NCBI GenBank assembly: GCA_044426345.1
Contig: JAWXUP010000004.1
Coordinates: forward strand, 1 to 64,000
Source: CAYJLC01 sp044426345
GTDB taxonomy: Bacteria; Bacillota; Clostridia; Oscillospirales; Butyricicoccaceae
Direction of reading: 5' to 3'
DNA: 64,000 bases
Position numbers and translations under genes: made by a program. Under the pieces are notes generated by a model. The model was given only the letters and a program-made list of their open reading frames with translations, was not told the DNA's origin and searched no databases. Shown one piece after another: positions 42,922-51,565 of this stretch (position 1 is its first letter; each line of letters begins with the position of its first letter).

Positions 42922-43719
42922 TTAAATATTTTTCTCAAGCACAAAAATTGCAAAATCTAACGTAACTTCTAGGTTTTCTAGACTATCTAGTTTCAGAGCA
43001 TCTTCTTTTGAGGTTTTAAACGCATATGGAGTCATATGAAAAAGATGTTTTATATCTTCATTTTGCTCAATACAAGCTTTATATGTTACTTTTATTTTAT
43101 CTTTTACTACAAAATTATGAAAATCGTGCTTATCTTCATCATTTTTGTATGGATTATCATAAACTTTTGCTTTAAGCTCAAATAAATGCTCATTGCCAGC
43201 TACAACAATTATAGCCCTACCTTTATCGCTTAAAATACGTGCAAACTCTTCGTTTGCTGTTGGTGCGAAAATACTGGTCAACGCATCTATAGAATCCGTT
43301 TGAATCGGTAAATCAAAAACACTACCCACAAAATATTGCGTATTTTTATCTTGTTTCGATGCATAAATTACAGCGTGTTTTGAAATATCCGTAGCAAAAG
43401 AACGTGAATTTTTAAGAGAATTCGCTATTTTTTTAGTGTAATACCCTTGACCACAAGCACAATCTAAATACGAAATATTCTCTTCAACTGAAATTATTTC
43501 ACAAAGTTTGTCTGCAAGAGGTTTGTAATAATCACGACTCAAAAAATTAGTTCTAGCACGCACCATTTCTTTATTGTCGCCAATATCATCTCCAGATTTT
43601 GATGAAATTAGCAAGTTAATATGTGAGCTTTTTGAGATATCAAAGCTATGTCCGTTTTGGCATAGGTATCTTTTTTCCTCTTGAGTAAGTTTTTCTTTGC
43701 ATTTTGGACAAATTAGCAT
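42922..43719 (-). CDS. rlmA: 23S rRNA (guanine-N1)-methyltransferase, RlmA family
   Basis: The protein has about 265 residues. The N-terminal zinc ribbon is MLICPKCKEKLTQEEKRYLC with QNGHSFDISK. The SAM-dependent methyltransferase core follows: YLDCACGQGYYTKKIANSL near 84 (motif I) and IDALTSIFAPTANEEFARIL near 145. RlmA enzymes methylate G745 or G748 of 23S rRNA; the Gram-positive RlmA-II form targets G748 and affects tylosin binding. Which site applies here is not decided. The start is ATG 43719, with AAGGAG just before; an in-frame start at 43758 would read through that site. Confidence 0.88.
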   Translation of the reverse strand: MLICPKCKEKLTQEEKRYLCQNGHSFDISKSSHINLLISSKSGDDIGDNKEMVRARTNFLSRDYYKPLADKLCEIISVEENISYLDCACGQGYYTKKIANSLKNSRSFATDISKHAVIYASKQDKNTQYFVGSVFDLPIQTDSIDALTSIFAPTANEEFARILSDKGRAIIVVAGNEHLFELKAKVYDNPYKNDEDKHDFHNFVVKDKIKVTYKACIEQNEDIKHLFHMTPYAFKTSKEDALKLDSLENLEVTLDFAIFVLEKNI

Positions 43720-43748
43720 TTTGTTCTCCTTAAAGTTCATTTTCAAAT

Positions 43749-43777
43749 ATAATACCATATTTTTCTAAAAAAATCAA
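43749..43777 (-). promoter_or_regulatory. Promoter of rlmA
   Basis: On the minus strand, TTGATT (43772-43777) and TATTAT (43749-43754) have a 17-base spacer. Confidence 0.55.
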
Positions 43778-43780
43778 ACA

Positions 43781-43815
43781 AAAAGTGCAACCCTTTTTTG
43801 AGTCGCACTTTTATA
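43781..43815 (-). terminator. Terminator of the efflux/SLH operon
   Basis: AAAAGTGCGAC and GTTGCACTTTT pair with one G-T or mismatch position, then TTTTTG follows on the minus strand, 10 bases after the SLH gene stop. Confidence 0.75.
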
Positions 43816-43824
43816 TTTGAATAA

Positions 43825-45600
43825 TTAGCCTACAATAATCATACGGATTGCTCCTCCGTTTGCTTGAGTTTGGTCATAGTAGAACGTTGCGTTGAATAAA
43901 TCTACATCGTCAAAGTTTGTTACAACTGGAGTACCTGAAACAAGTGTGTAAACAACTACATCTGTTGAAAGAGTATGTTGTTGACCGTTTTCAAATGTGT
44001 AATTGAATTGACTTACAGATTTCAATGATGAACTAACAGCTGTTAATTTTTTCATTTCATCTATGTCTGAACCATCAAATTTAATACGCATTGGTCCTTC
44101 AGAAACTGAATTATTTGCTGCTGAAACATTTTTCGTAACTGTAGCTCCATTTAAGTCATAAGTGTAAGATGTAGAACCAGAAGTAAATCCACTACTTGTG
44201 CTTGATATATCGTTAACTGTAATGTCTGTCATATAAACATAATCGTCAGCATCGTTTGTAACGTCATCTAAGATAATGCTCGAAATTTTACCTTCTGTGT
44301 TATACGCAAGATATAAAATATCATCTTTAGCAATTTTCACATTGTGAAGTCTTGATGCAATGATTTTTGTAACTTCACCGTTGTCATTTACATCATAAAT
44401 TTTAACAGTTGATGAAACATCTTCACCGTCGAAAGTCATAGTTGTTGCATTAAAAGTACCAGATATGATACTTGAGAAACTTTTTTTAGTAAACTCACCT
44501 TCGCTAGAAATTTCGTATAATTTACCAATGTAATCTTCGTAATCTTTATCGCAAGTATATTCGAACATATCACCGTCTGCTGTAAGCATTGATACGAAGT
44601 AACCGTCTTCATCTATACCAGCGTCAGTAATAATACCAACTACAGTTTGATTTGAGAAGTCGATTAAAGCACCGATATCGCCGTTTTTATCAAGAACACA
44701 AGTTACGTAATCGTCAACTGCGTATCCATCGAATGATACTGCCATTTTAGCAGCCATTGTTGATAATGAATATGTTGTGCCAGAAATTGTGATTGAAGTT
44801 GGAGCTTCGATATTAGGGCTGATATCTTGAATTACACCAGAAACTTTAGAAGTATATGCATAAACCATTTTTGATGAATCATTTACATAAACTAAAGCAT
44901 TAATTGGTACTGATGTTGCAGTTTTACCATCAACATATATTTTGTATCCACTAAAACTATTTGAAGATGTAGTCAAATATGGATCTGCAAATTCTTCTTC
45001 AAGAACATCAGAAAGTGTTAATTCATCTGTATTATATCCTAAAGTGCTAGAGTGAAGAACGCCTGAGCTATTTTTTATATTCATAGCATTGTAAATAATA
45101 ACTGCTGTGTCGCCACGAGAAATCGTATTGCCAGCTGTTACATTTACATCATCAAGTAATCCTATACTTTTTGCATAGCTCATTTGACCAGTTGGATAAG
45201 TACCTGTAAAGCTTGTGTATCCTAATAAATTAAGCACTGCTGTTACAACTTCTTCAACCAAAATATCTTGGTCTGGTTTGAAAGTTCCGTCTAAATACCC
45301 TCTCAATAAACCATTATTTACAGCTGTTGTAACATAAGGCGAACACCAATGTGATGAACTAACATCAGCAAATGGTGAAATGCTAGAAAATACAACGTTA
45401 TCTTTATATTCAGATGCTGTAACTAATATTTTTGCCATCATACCACGAGTTAGCGTTTCATTTTCTTCAAAATCTCCGTTATAATAAGTCATAATGTTCA
45501 TATTTGATAAAATGTCTTGCTCATAAGTACCTGCAAAACTTGGCACAACAAGTTGCGAAACAAGTGCACCAGCAAGTAATAAATATTTTAATCTTTTCAT
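43825..45600 (-). CDS. SLH-domain surface protein, last gene of the efflux operon
   Basis: The protein has 591 residues. A signal peptide (MKRLKYLLLAGALVSQLVVP, cut near SFAG) is followed by about three SLH repeats at 25-180 (PFADVSSSHWCSPYVTTAVN, GLLRGYLDGTFKPDQDI, YAKSIGLLDDVNVTAGNTIS), which bind secondary cell-wall polymer. The remaining 400 residues are Ser/Thr/Asp/Gly-rich and beta-like (KIYVDGKTATSVPINALVYV, DYVTCVLDKNGDIGALIDFS), with no enzyme motif. It starts 12 bases after the permease stop and ends at the operon terminator, so it is co-expressed with the MacAB-like system. I infer a wall-side partner or accessory of the transporter; a simple surface structural protein is the alternative. 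Confidence 0.85.
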   Translation of the reverse strand: MKRLKYLLLAGALVSQLVVPSFAGTYEQDILSNMNIMTYYNGDFEENETLTRGMMAKILVTASEYKDNVVFSSISPFADVSSSHWCSPYVTTAVNNGLLRGYLDGTFKPDQDILVEEVVTAVLNLLGYTSFTGTYPTGQMSYAKSIGLLDDVNVTAGNTISRGDTAVIIYNAMNIKNSSGVLHSSTLGYNTDELTLSDVLEEEFADPYLTTSSNSFSGYKIYVDGKTATSVPINALVYVNDSSKMVYAYTSKVSGVIQDISPNIEAPTSITISGTTYSLSTMAAKMAVSFDGYAVDDYVTCVLDKNGDIGALIDFSNQTVVGIITDAGIDEDGYFVSMLTADGDMFEYTCDKDYEDYIGKLYEISSEGEFTKKSFSSIISGTFNATTMTFDGEDVSSTVKIYDVNDNGEVTKIIASRLHNVKIAKDDILYLAYNTEGKISSIILDDVTNDADDYVYMTDITVNDISSTSSGFTSGSTSYTYDLNGATVTKNVSAANNSVSEGPMRIKFDGSDIDEMKKLTAVSSSLKSVSQFNYTFENGQQHTLSTDVVVYTLVSGTPVVTNFDDVDLFNATFYYDQTQANGGAIRMIIVG

Positions 45601-45612
45601 AAATTTTTTCTC

Positions 45613-46785
45613 CTAATCATATCTAAGTGCATCAATTGGATTTAGTTTTGATGCTTTAAGCGCTGGGAAGTATCCGAAAAATATACCGATACCCGATGAA
45701 ATTACGAATGAAACTATAATACTTGGAATTGAAATCGCAGCCGACATACCAATAACTTCGCCGACTATAATTGCTACTACAATGCCCAGTACAACGCCTA
45801 TAACACCACCACAAGCACTTGTAACACCTGCTTCGATAACGAATTGCGTTAAAATATCTTTTCGTTTACCACCAAGCGATTTACGAATACCAATTTCACG
45901 AGTACGCTCTGTAACTGATACGAGCATAATATTCATAATACCGATACCACCAACGAAAAGCGAAATTCCTGCGATACCAACAAGTACTAATGTTAACATA
46001 TCAGTAAGCTCATTAACTTCGTCCATTGCTTCTGCCATTGATGAAATAGAATGGAAGTCATCGCTTTCAAGTTTTTCTATGTAGTATTCTTCTATTAAGT
46101 CCATTGTATCATAAACGTCAGCAATTGCAACATAAATATAAGTTGATGGAATACTAACACGTGAAATATTTCCTGCCGATGTATATGGAATTACAAACAT
46201 ATCATCCGAAGACATTTCTGTCGAGTCTGCTTGTTCCTCGAAAACACCGATTACTAAATAACGTTCACCATTTACTTTAACATAATCCCCCACTGCGCTC
46301 ATAGAATTTCCGAATAATTCAGCAGTTAGATATGAACCTAATATGATAACTTTTTCTTCATTAACAACATTAATATAATTAAGTCCTGTGCCATATTCAA
46401 CTGCAAGGCCCATCATATCAGCATAATCTTCTGAAGCACCTGTACCAATAGAGATAAGGGACGTGTCACCATATTTAATGGTAGCCGCCGTTGAAACTAT
46501 AGGAGAAACTGCAGAAATCATATCTGAATTTTCTTCAACGAACTCATATATTTCATCAGCATCTAGTCGTCTTGAATACAATGGATGCGAAACTGTCGCT
46601 GTAATTTGGTCGATACCCATTGATTCGAAAGTGGACATCATAGAGGTTGAGAAACCATTAATTAATGATACGATAATAATAACCGACATAATACCAATGA
46701 TGATACCAAGCATTGTCAATACCGCACGCACTTTTGATGACATAATACTGGCAATCGCCATTTTAAAAGATCTAGTGAACATCAT
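45613..46785 (-). CDS. ABC transporter permease, MacB/FtsX type
   Basis: The protein has about 390 residues. One membrane segment near the N-terminus (VRAVLTMLGIIIGIMSVIII) is followed by a large extracellular MacB-PCD domain (about 45-250). Three C-terminal segments form the FtsX domain: LTLVLVGIAGISLFVGGIGI, then the conserved loop SVTERTREIGIRKSLGGKRK, and the closing YFPALKASKLNPIDALRYD. This is a type VII (MacB-like) exporter half. The start at ATG 46785 overlaps the ATPase stop by 14 bases; a start further upstream at 46824 is possible but lies deep in the ATPase gene. Confidence 0.9.
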   Translation of the reverse strand: MMFTRSFKMAIASIMSSKVRAVLTMLGIIIGIMSVIIIVSLINGFSTSMMSTFESMGIDQITATVSHPLYSRRLDADEIYEFVEENSDMISAVSPIVSTAATIKYGDTSLISIGTGASEDYADMMGLAVEYGTGLNYINVVNEEKVIILGSYLTAELFGNSMSAVGDYVKVNGERYLVIGVFEEQADSTEMSSDDMFVIPYTSAGNISRVSIPSTYIYVAIADVYDTMDLIEEYYIEKLESDDFHSISSMAEAMDEVNELTDMLTLVLVGIAGISLFVGGIGIMNIMLVSVTERTREIGIRKSLGGKRKDILTQFVIEAGVTSACGGVIGVVLGIVVAIIVGEVIGMSAAISIPSIIVSFVISSGIGIFFGYFPALKASKLNPIDALRYD

Positions 46786-47470
46786 AATCTTCACCACTTG
46801 TGTCCGACACAATCTTTCCGTCAAAAATTTTGACTACTCGCTTAGCTTGTTTTGCGAGGTTATTATCATGCGTGATTAGCACGATAGTATTTCCTTCTTC
46901 GTTAAGCTGTCTTATAAATTGCATTACCTCAACACCCGTTTTCGAGTCAAGCGCACCTGTTGGTTCATCGGCAAGGATAACTTTTGGATGAGTTGCAAGG
47001 GCACGAGCTATCGATACCCTTTGTTGCTGACCACCAGATAATGTATTTGGAACGTGTTTTACACGATTTTCAAGTCCTACTCTTTCAAGAGACTCCATAA
47101 CACGTGCCTTACGTTCTTTTTCTGAAAGTTTCGTATAAATCAGTGGAAGTTCCACATTTTCATATACGTTTAATTTTGTAATCAGATTATATTGTTGGAA
47201 AATAAATCCTAAAAACTGATTTCTAATTGCTGCAAGTTCGTCATCTTTTAGGGTAGAAACATCTTTCCCGTTTAAGTAATATTCGCCATATGTCGGAACA
47301 TCTAGTGCACCTATAATATTCATTAAACTAGATTTACCAGAACCAGACGCACCAACGATTGCAACATATTCACCTTCTTTTATATTAAGAGTAATTCCAT
47401 CAACAGCACGAACTTCGCTTTCAGCATTACCTTCATGATAAATTTTGTAAATACCTTTTAAGTCAATCAT
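46772..47470 (-). CDS. ABC transporter ATP-binding protein, MacB/LolD type
   Basis: This ATPase of the efflux system has 232 residues. Walker A is VGASGSGKSSLMNIIGALD near 38, the Q-loop is in QYNLITKLNVYENVELPLIY, the signature is NTLSGGQQQRVSIARALATH near 144, and Walker B is VILADEPTGALDSKTGVEVM near 163, with the switch histidine in VLITHDNNLAKQA. The DEPTGALDSKTG block is diagnostic for the MacB/LolD subfamily. It lies between the adaptor and permease genes with 12 bases to the former. Confidence 0.93.
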   Translation of the reverse strand: MIDLKGIYKIYHEGNAESEVRAVDGITLNIKEGEYVAIVGASGSGKSSLMNIIGALDVPTYGEYYLNGKDVSTLKDDELAAIRNQFLGFIFQQYNLITKLNVYENVELPLIYTKLSEKERKARVMESLERVGLENRVKHVPNTLSGGQQQRVSIARALATHPKVILADEPTGALDSKTGVEVMQFIRQLNEEGNTIVLITHDNNLAKQAKRVVKIFDGKIVSDTSGEDYDVH

Positions 47471-47482
47471 ATAGTGTCCTCC

Positions 47483-49174
47483 TTATCTCATACCCATGCC
47501 GCTAGATGACATTCCAGATGGCATTCCAGATGGCATTCCACTACTCATACCTGAGTCCATGCCGCCCATCATTCCCATTTCCATACCAGCAGCTGCTGCT
47601 TCAGTTCCACCAGTAACTACTAAAGCTTGAGAATAAACCGTTGTACCTTCTGATAGTCCCGCCGTAACTTCAACCGTTGTACCATCTGATACGCCAGTAG
47701 CTATGCAAAGGTAAACGTAACCTTCGATTGGACTTGGTTCTGGAGAAATTGTTCCTGGTTCGCCAGAATCTGACACTTCATAATTTGCAGCATCAGCTTC
47801 TGAAATTAACACAATATTGCCACGAGAAACATAAGATGATGGAATTGTTACAACATCAACCGCTTGGTCGATAACGATGTCAGCAGTTACGTTCATACCA
47901 GGAAGTAAACCATCTGTTTCTTCGATAACTACAACGATTGGATATGTAGTTACACCCGACATAGCTGTACCGATAAGACCGATACTTTCGATATAACCGA
48001 TGTATTCTTTGTCTTCAATTGCATCTGCCACGATAATTACTTGAGAATTTTCGTCTATTAATTGGATATTTGATTCGTCAATTGACATTTCAAATTTAAC
48101 TTTTGACATATCCGCGATAACAGCCATCGAGTCGAAACTTTCAATTGTATCACCAGCTTTGTATGATTTTGACATTATAGTACCAGTGATTGGAGAAGTG
48201 ATGTCGTAATCTTCTAAACTATCAAGTGTCTTTTCATAGCTTATTTGTGAATCTTCAAGTGTTAGAGTAGCATTTTGCACTGTTGTGTCCATATCATCAT
48301 CATATGCAACTGCTATAATTTGATTTGATGTAACTTTATCACCTTTAATAACATTAATAGATGAAATATCCCCCGAGGTTCCAGCTGTTACAGTTTGTGA
48401 AAATCTGTAACCAAAATCACTAGTAGCAGCGCTTGAGTAACCATTAATAGTTGCCGAACCTGTGTATGCATCTGTTAAAACACCAGGGTTTGTTACATTG
48501 ATTGCAACTTCAGTAACTCTAGAACCTGTATCTGAAATATATGTGCTATTTGATATAGTTCTTACTGTACCTGTAATTGTTTCACCAACTTCTTGAACGG
48601 TAATATACGCTGTGTCACCTACGCTGATATTTGCAACATCTGTTTCATGGAACGGAAGTGTGATTTCCATATTTTCTAAATCAAGAATATAAGCAATTTG
48701 AGTGTTGCTTGAAACTGTATCACCTAAAATTACGTTAACTTCCATAACAGTTCCTGCTGTGCTCGTTCTAATGTTTAAGTCTGCAACAGAATCCATAACA
48801 GATTGATATGTGTTTTGCTGTCTTGTATAAGAGTTCGCCGCTTGAGTTAAGTTATTTTCAATTTCAGATGAGTCAATATGATATAGAAGTTGATCTTCTG
48901 TAACTTCATCAGATAATTCGAAATAATCTTCTAAGATTTCACCATCTACTAAAGATGATATTGTGTAAGTTTCGTATGCTTCAATTGTACCCGAGCTGTC
49001 GAGTAAATTTTCTACTGTGCCAATTGTTGCTACACTTTCACGCAGTTCAACAGTTACTTGAACTTCTGTTTCTTTAAAATAAGAGTACGCTCCAAAACCT
49101 ATCGCTGCCACGAGAATAACTGCTATAATTTTTTTAATAGGCAATTTGAATTTTTTTGTTTTTAATTTTTCCAT
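47483..49174 (-). CDS. Efflux adaptor protein (HlyD/MacA-like) with Met/Gly-rich tail
   Basis: The protein has about 563 residues. An N-terminal membrane anchor (LPIKKIIAVILVAAIGFGAY) is followed by the membrane-fusion-protein fold: a first lipoyl half near 75-110 (ALSSLVDGEILEDYFELSDE-like region), a short hairpin, then beta-barrel parts (VGDTAYITVQEVGETITGTV) and a second lipoyl-like repeat (DYDITSPITGTIMSKSYKAG). It is longer than typical MacA (about 370-400). The last 35 residues are almost only Met, Gly and Ser (MEMGMMGGMDSGMSSGMPSG), encoded by a short tandem repeat at about 47510-47545; this could bind soft metals or be flexible. GGAGGT supports ATG 49174 over the start 12 bases upstream. 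Confidence 0.87.
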   Translation of the reverse strand: MEKLKTKKFKLPIKKIIAVILVAAIGFGAYSYFKETEVQVTVELRESVATIGTVENLLDSSGTIEAYETYTISSLVDGEILEDYFELSDEVTEDQLLYHIDSSEIENNLTQAANSYTRQQNTYQSVMDSVADLNIRTSTAGTVMEVNVILGDTVSSNTQIAYILDLENMEITLPFHETDVANISVGDTAYITVQEVGETITGTVRTISNSTYISDTGSRVTEVAINVTNPGVLTDAYTGSATINGYSSAATSDFGYRFSQTVTAGTSGDISSINVIKGDKVTSNQIIAVAYDDDMDTTVQNATLTLEDSQISYEKTLDSLEDYDITSPITGTIMSKSYKAGDTIESFDSMAVIADMSKVKFEMSIDESNIQLIDENSQVIIVADAIEDKEYIGYIESIGLIGTAMSGVTTYPIVVVIEETDGLLPGMNVTADIVIDQAVDVVTIPSSYVSRGNIVLISEADAANYEVSDSGEPGTISPEPSPIEGYVYLCIATGVSDGTTVEVTAGLSEGTTVYSQALVVTGGTEAAAAGMEMGMMGGMDSGMSSGMPSGMPSGMSSSGMGMR

Positions 49175-49237
49175 TTGAACCTCCAAATAAATTTATGTTA
49201 GTTTTAAATTTACCTCACCTTTCAATTTACTATTGCT

Positions 49238-49266
49238 ATCATACTATATTTCACTAGGAAAATCAT
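49238..49266 (-). promoter_or_regulatory. Predicted activator-dependent promoter of the efflux/SLH operon
   Basis: On the minus strand the -10 box TATGAT (49238-49243) has no recognisable -35 at 17 bases. The GTGGCAA pair at 49277-49294 lies just upstream, where an OmpR-type activator would sit. Confidence 0.45.
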
Positions 49267-49276
49267 CGGAAATAAT

Positions 49277-49294
49277 GTGGCAACATTGTGGCAA
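49277..49294. promoter_or_regulatory. Response-regulator box 1: two GTGGCAA repeats 11 bp apart
   Basis: GTGGCAA occurs at 49277-49283 and 49288-49294, a direct repeat with an 11-base period. Its centre is about 54 bases upstream of the expected start of the efflux transcript. Confidence 0.6.
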
Positions 49295-49336
49295 CGTAAT
49301 TTTTCACAATATTTTACTAGTTTAATAGGCAATTAT

Positions 49337-49354
49337 GTGGCAATTTCGTGGTAA
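49337..49354. promoter_or_regulatory. Response-regulator box 2: GTGGCAA / GTGGTAA repeats 11 bp apart
   Basis: GTGGCAA (49337-49343) and GTGGTAA (49348-49354) repeat with the same 11-base period and lie exactly 60 bases from box 1. Its centre is about 57 bases upstream of the expected start of the two-component transcript. Confidence 0.6.
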
Positions 49355-49386
49355 ATAAAATTTTGCTATAGATTTTCATAAAAATA

Positions 49387-49395
49387 TGTTATACT
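49387..49395 (+). promoter_or_regulatory. Extended -10 promoter of the two-component genes
   Basis: TGT-TATACT (49387-49395) is an extended -10 element with a poor -35, about 42 bases before the response regulator ATG. Confidence 0.45.
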
Positions 49396-49437
49396 ATTGA
49401 CATAAATAAAAGTTAAATTAATTTAAAGGAAATTGTT

Positions 49438-50121
49438 ATGAAAAAAATTTATATTGCAGACGACGAAAAAAACATAAGAAATTTAATAAGCAGTTTTCTT
49501 AAAAATGATGGCTTTGAAGTTACAACTTTTGAAAGTGGCGACGATTTGCTTAAAGAATTCAACAGAGTTCCTGCTGATATGCTTATTTTAGATATAATGA
49601 TGCCTGGTACAGATGGCATTACTATTTGTTCTGAAGTTCGTAGCATACATAATGTACCTATAATTATAGTTTCTGCAAAAGATAGCGAACTCGACCGTGT
49701 GGTTGGAATTTCTATGGGTGCTGACGATTACTTGGTTAAGCCATTCTCTCCTGTTGAACTTGTAGCTCGTGTTAAATCTATTTTCAGAAGAATTAATCTA
49801 AGTACTACAAAAACAGAATATTTGCAATTTGGTAATATCAAAATAGATATAAATACTAGAATATGTACGAACCGAGACAACGTTATCGATTTAACGCCTA
49901 CAGAATTTGCTCTAATGGCGTATATGTTTCAAAATTCTTCACGTGCTATATCTCGTGAAGAACTACTTAAAAATGTATGGAAATTTGACTTTGATGCTGA
50001 TACACGTGCAACAGATGACGTTTTAAAACGTTTACGCAAAAAAATAGCTAAAACTAATGTAAAAATAGCCTCTGTATGGGGATTTGGATTTAAGCTGGAG
50101 GAAATCAATGAAAACGCTTAA
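49438..50121 (+). CDS. OmpR-family response regulator
   Basis: The protein has 227 residues. The receiver domain (1-118) has the acidic pair DD at 8-9, phosphoacceptor Asp52 in LILDIMMPGTDG, the switch serine in IIVSAKDSE, and Lys in DDYLVKPFSPVEL. A winged helix follows (about 130-225: IDLTPTEFALMAYMFQNSSR, ATDDVLKRLRKKI, KIASVWGFGFKLE). OmpR-type regulators bind direct repeats about one helical turn apart, which fits the two 11-bp-phased boxes upstream. It overlaps the kinase gene by 14 bases and is divergent from the efflux operon it probably controls. Confidence 0.94.
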   Translation: MKKIYIADDEKNIRNLISSFLKNDGFEVTTFESGDDLLKEFNRVPADMLILDIMMPGTDGITICSEVRSIHNVPIIIVSAKDSELDRVVGISMGADDYLVKPFSPVELVARVKSIFRRINLSTTKTEYLQFGNIKIDINTRICTNRDNVIDLTPTEFALMAYMFQNSSRAISREELLKNVWKFDFDADTRATDDVLKRLRKKIAKTNVKIASVWGFGFKLEEINENA

Positions 50122-51493
50122 ACACAAAATTTTAGTACCTCACTTTTTCATTATTATAATGATACCAATTTGTATTTGCCTAATTTTAAATATCGCTATA
50201 AAAGGTTATTCATCTAAGGCGTCTAAACAAGAGCTTATGGAAGTTGCAGATAGCGTTGATAAAATTTTCACAGCCGTTGGTTTTAACCCTTTAAGAAATG
50301 AAATTTTAGATGAAATACCCGAGCTTACAGACTTTGATATAATAAGAGCTTCTTTACAAGCCTCTCAATTTTATAACAACACCGAGTTCTTTTTATATTC
50401 AGAAGACGGCACTGTACTTATTTCTCAGGGCGAAAAAGAGTCGATGTTAAACGATGTTGTAATCCAATCAGCTATCATGTTGCTATCAGATGCTCCCGAA
50501 GATAAAATAGAAACTTTTAAATATGGCTTAAATGATTTTCATGTTTTGTATAAAAAAATGAGTCAATCGTCTAGCATAATGATTTACGTATCTTCCGGTC
50601 ACTACACGGATAGTTTTGTTTCAATAGTAAATATCGCCCTAGGAATTATCAGCCTAATATTCACGAGTTTTGCGTTGTATTGCTCGAGCAAAGTTGCAAA
50701 CAGCCTGTCTACCCCTATTGTTGATTTGTCAAAAAAAGTTAAGCTTTTACATTCTGGTGACCAAGTTGACATAGATAACGAGGCAGACTGTTTAGAAATA
50801 GTGAATTTAAAACACTCGATAAACTCCATGAGTACAAGGCTTGATGAATATGATAAAGCGCAAAAATCTTTCCTTTTAAACGCATCTCACGAGCTTCGAA
50901 CTCCACTTATGAGCATCGGTGGTTATGCTGAGGGGATTTCTAATGGAATTTTTGACAATCCTCAGGAAATGGCTGACGTTATACTTGAAGAAAGCAAGCG
51001 TTTGAATGTTTTAGTCGATAAATTATTAACCCTTTCTCGTATCGAAAATAACGTTCTTTCTATCGAAAAAATCAATTTATCAGATGTAATAAAAGATTAT
51101 GTGCTAAAAATGAAAGGTTATGCTTTAAATCACAACGTTGATCTTGTTTTAAATATTGCTAATAATGAGCTTGTTATTTTAGCCGATGATAGTATGTTAG
51201 CTCAAGCTGTTATAAACATCATTTCAAACTGTACACGATATGCAAAAACCTCAGTAACTATCGACGTATACAAAGATAGAAAAATGGCAGTTTTACGCAT
51301 ACGAGACGATGGTAACGGTATTGCCCACGAAGATTTACCTCACATCTTTGAGCGTTTCTTCAAAGGTAAAGGTGGAAATTTAGGTCTGGGTCTTTCAATT
51401 AGCAAAACTGCTGTTGAATATATGAATGGTACTATCGAGGCGTATAATAATTCAGGTGCTGTTTTTGAAATCCGATTTGATTTGATAAAATAG
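50108..51493 (+). CDS. Sensor histidine kinase
   Basis: The protein has about 461 residues. Membrane segments near 10-35 and 165-190 bracket an extracellular sensor of about 130 residues. A HAMP-like linker (SLSTPIVDLSKKVKLLHSGD) leads to the dimerisation helix with the phosphorylated His in FLLNASHELRTPLMSIGGYA, then the N box (VINIISNCTRYAKTS), G1 (LRIRDDGNGIAHEDL), F box (IFERFFKG) and G2 (GLGLSISKTAVEYMNG). GGAGG before ATG 50108 sets the start. The sensor has no recognised ligand domain. Confidence 0.94.
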   Translation: MKTLKHKILVPHFFIIIMIPICICLILNIAIKGYSSKASKQELMEVADSVDKIFTAVGFNPLRNEILDEIPELTDFDIIRASLQASQFYNNTEFFLYSEDGTVLISQGEKESMLNDVVIQSAIMLLSDAPEDKIETFKYGLNDFHVLYKKMSQSSSIMIYVSSGHYTDSFVSIVNIALGIISLIFTSFALYCSSKVANSLSTPIVDLSKKVKLLHSGDQVDIDNEADCLEIVNLKHSINSMSTRLDEYDKAQKSFLLNASHELRTPLMSIGGYAEGISNGIFDNPQEMADVILEESKRLNVLVDKLLTLSRIENNVLSIEKINLSDVIKDYVLKMKGYALNHNVDLVLNIANNELVILADDSMLAQAVINIISNCTRYAKTSVTIDVYKDRKMAVLRIRDDGNGIAHEDLPHIFERFFKGKGGNLGLGLSISKTAVEYMNGTIEAYNNSGAVFEIRFDLIK

Positions 51494-51516
51494 ACCTTGA
51501 TATTTAAAGATAATTT

Positions 51517-51556
51517 AAAAACCCAATTAGATTTTGAAGTCTAGTTGGGTTTTATT
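51517..51556. terminator. Bidirectional terminator between the histidine kinase and glpK
   Basis: AAAACCCAATTAGA and TCTAGTTGGGTTTT pair (one mismatch) around an 8-base loop, flanked by A-run and T-run, serving both convergent genes. Confidence 0.88.
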
Positions 51557-51565
51557 TTGTGGTAA

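Noticed and set aside
42547..42965. Short overlapping frames (60-70 codons) downstream of uxaC
   Set aside because: They have no ribosome site, cross hairpins, and read like random AT-rich or palindrome-derived sequence.
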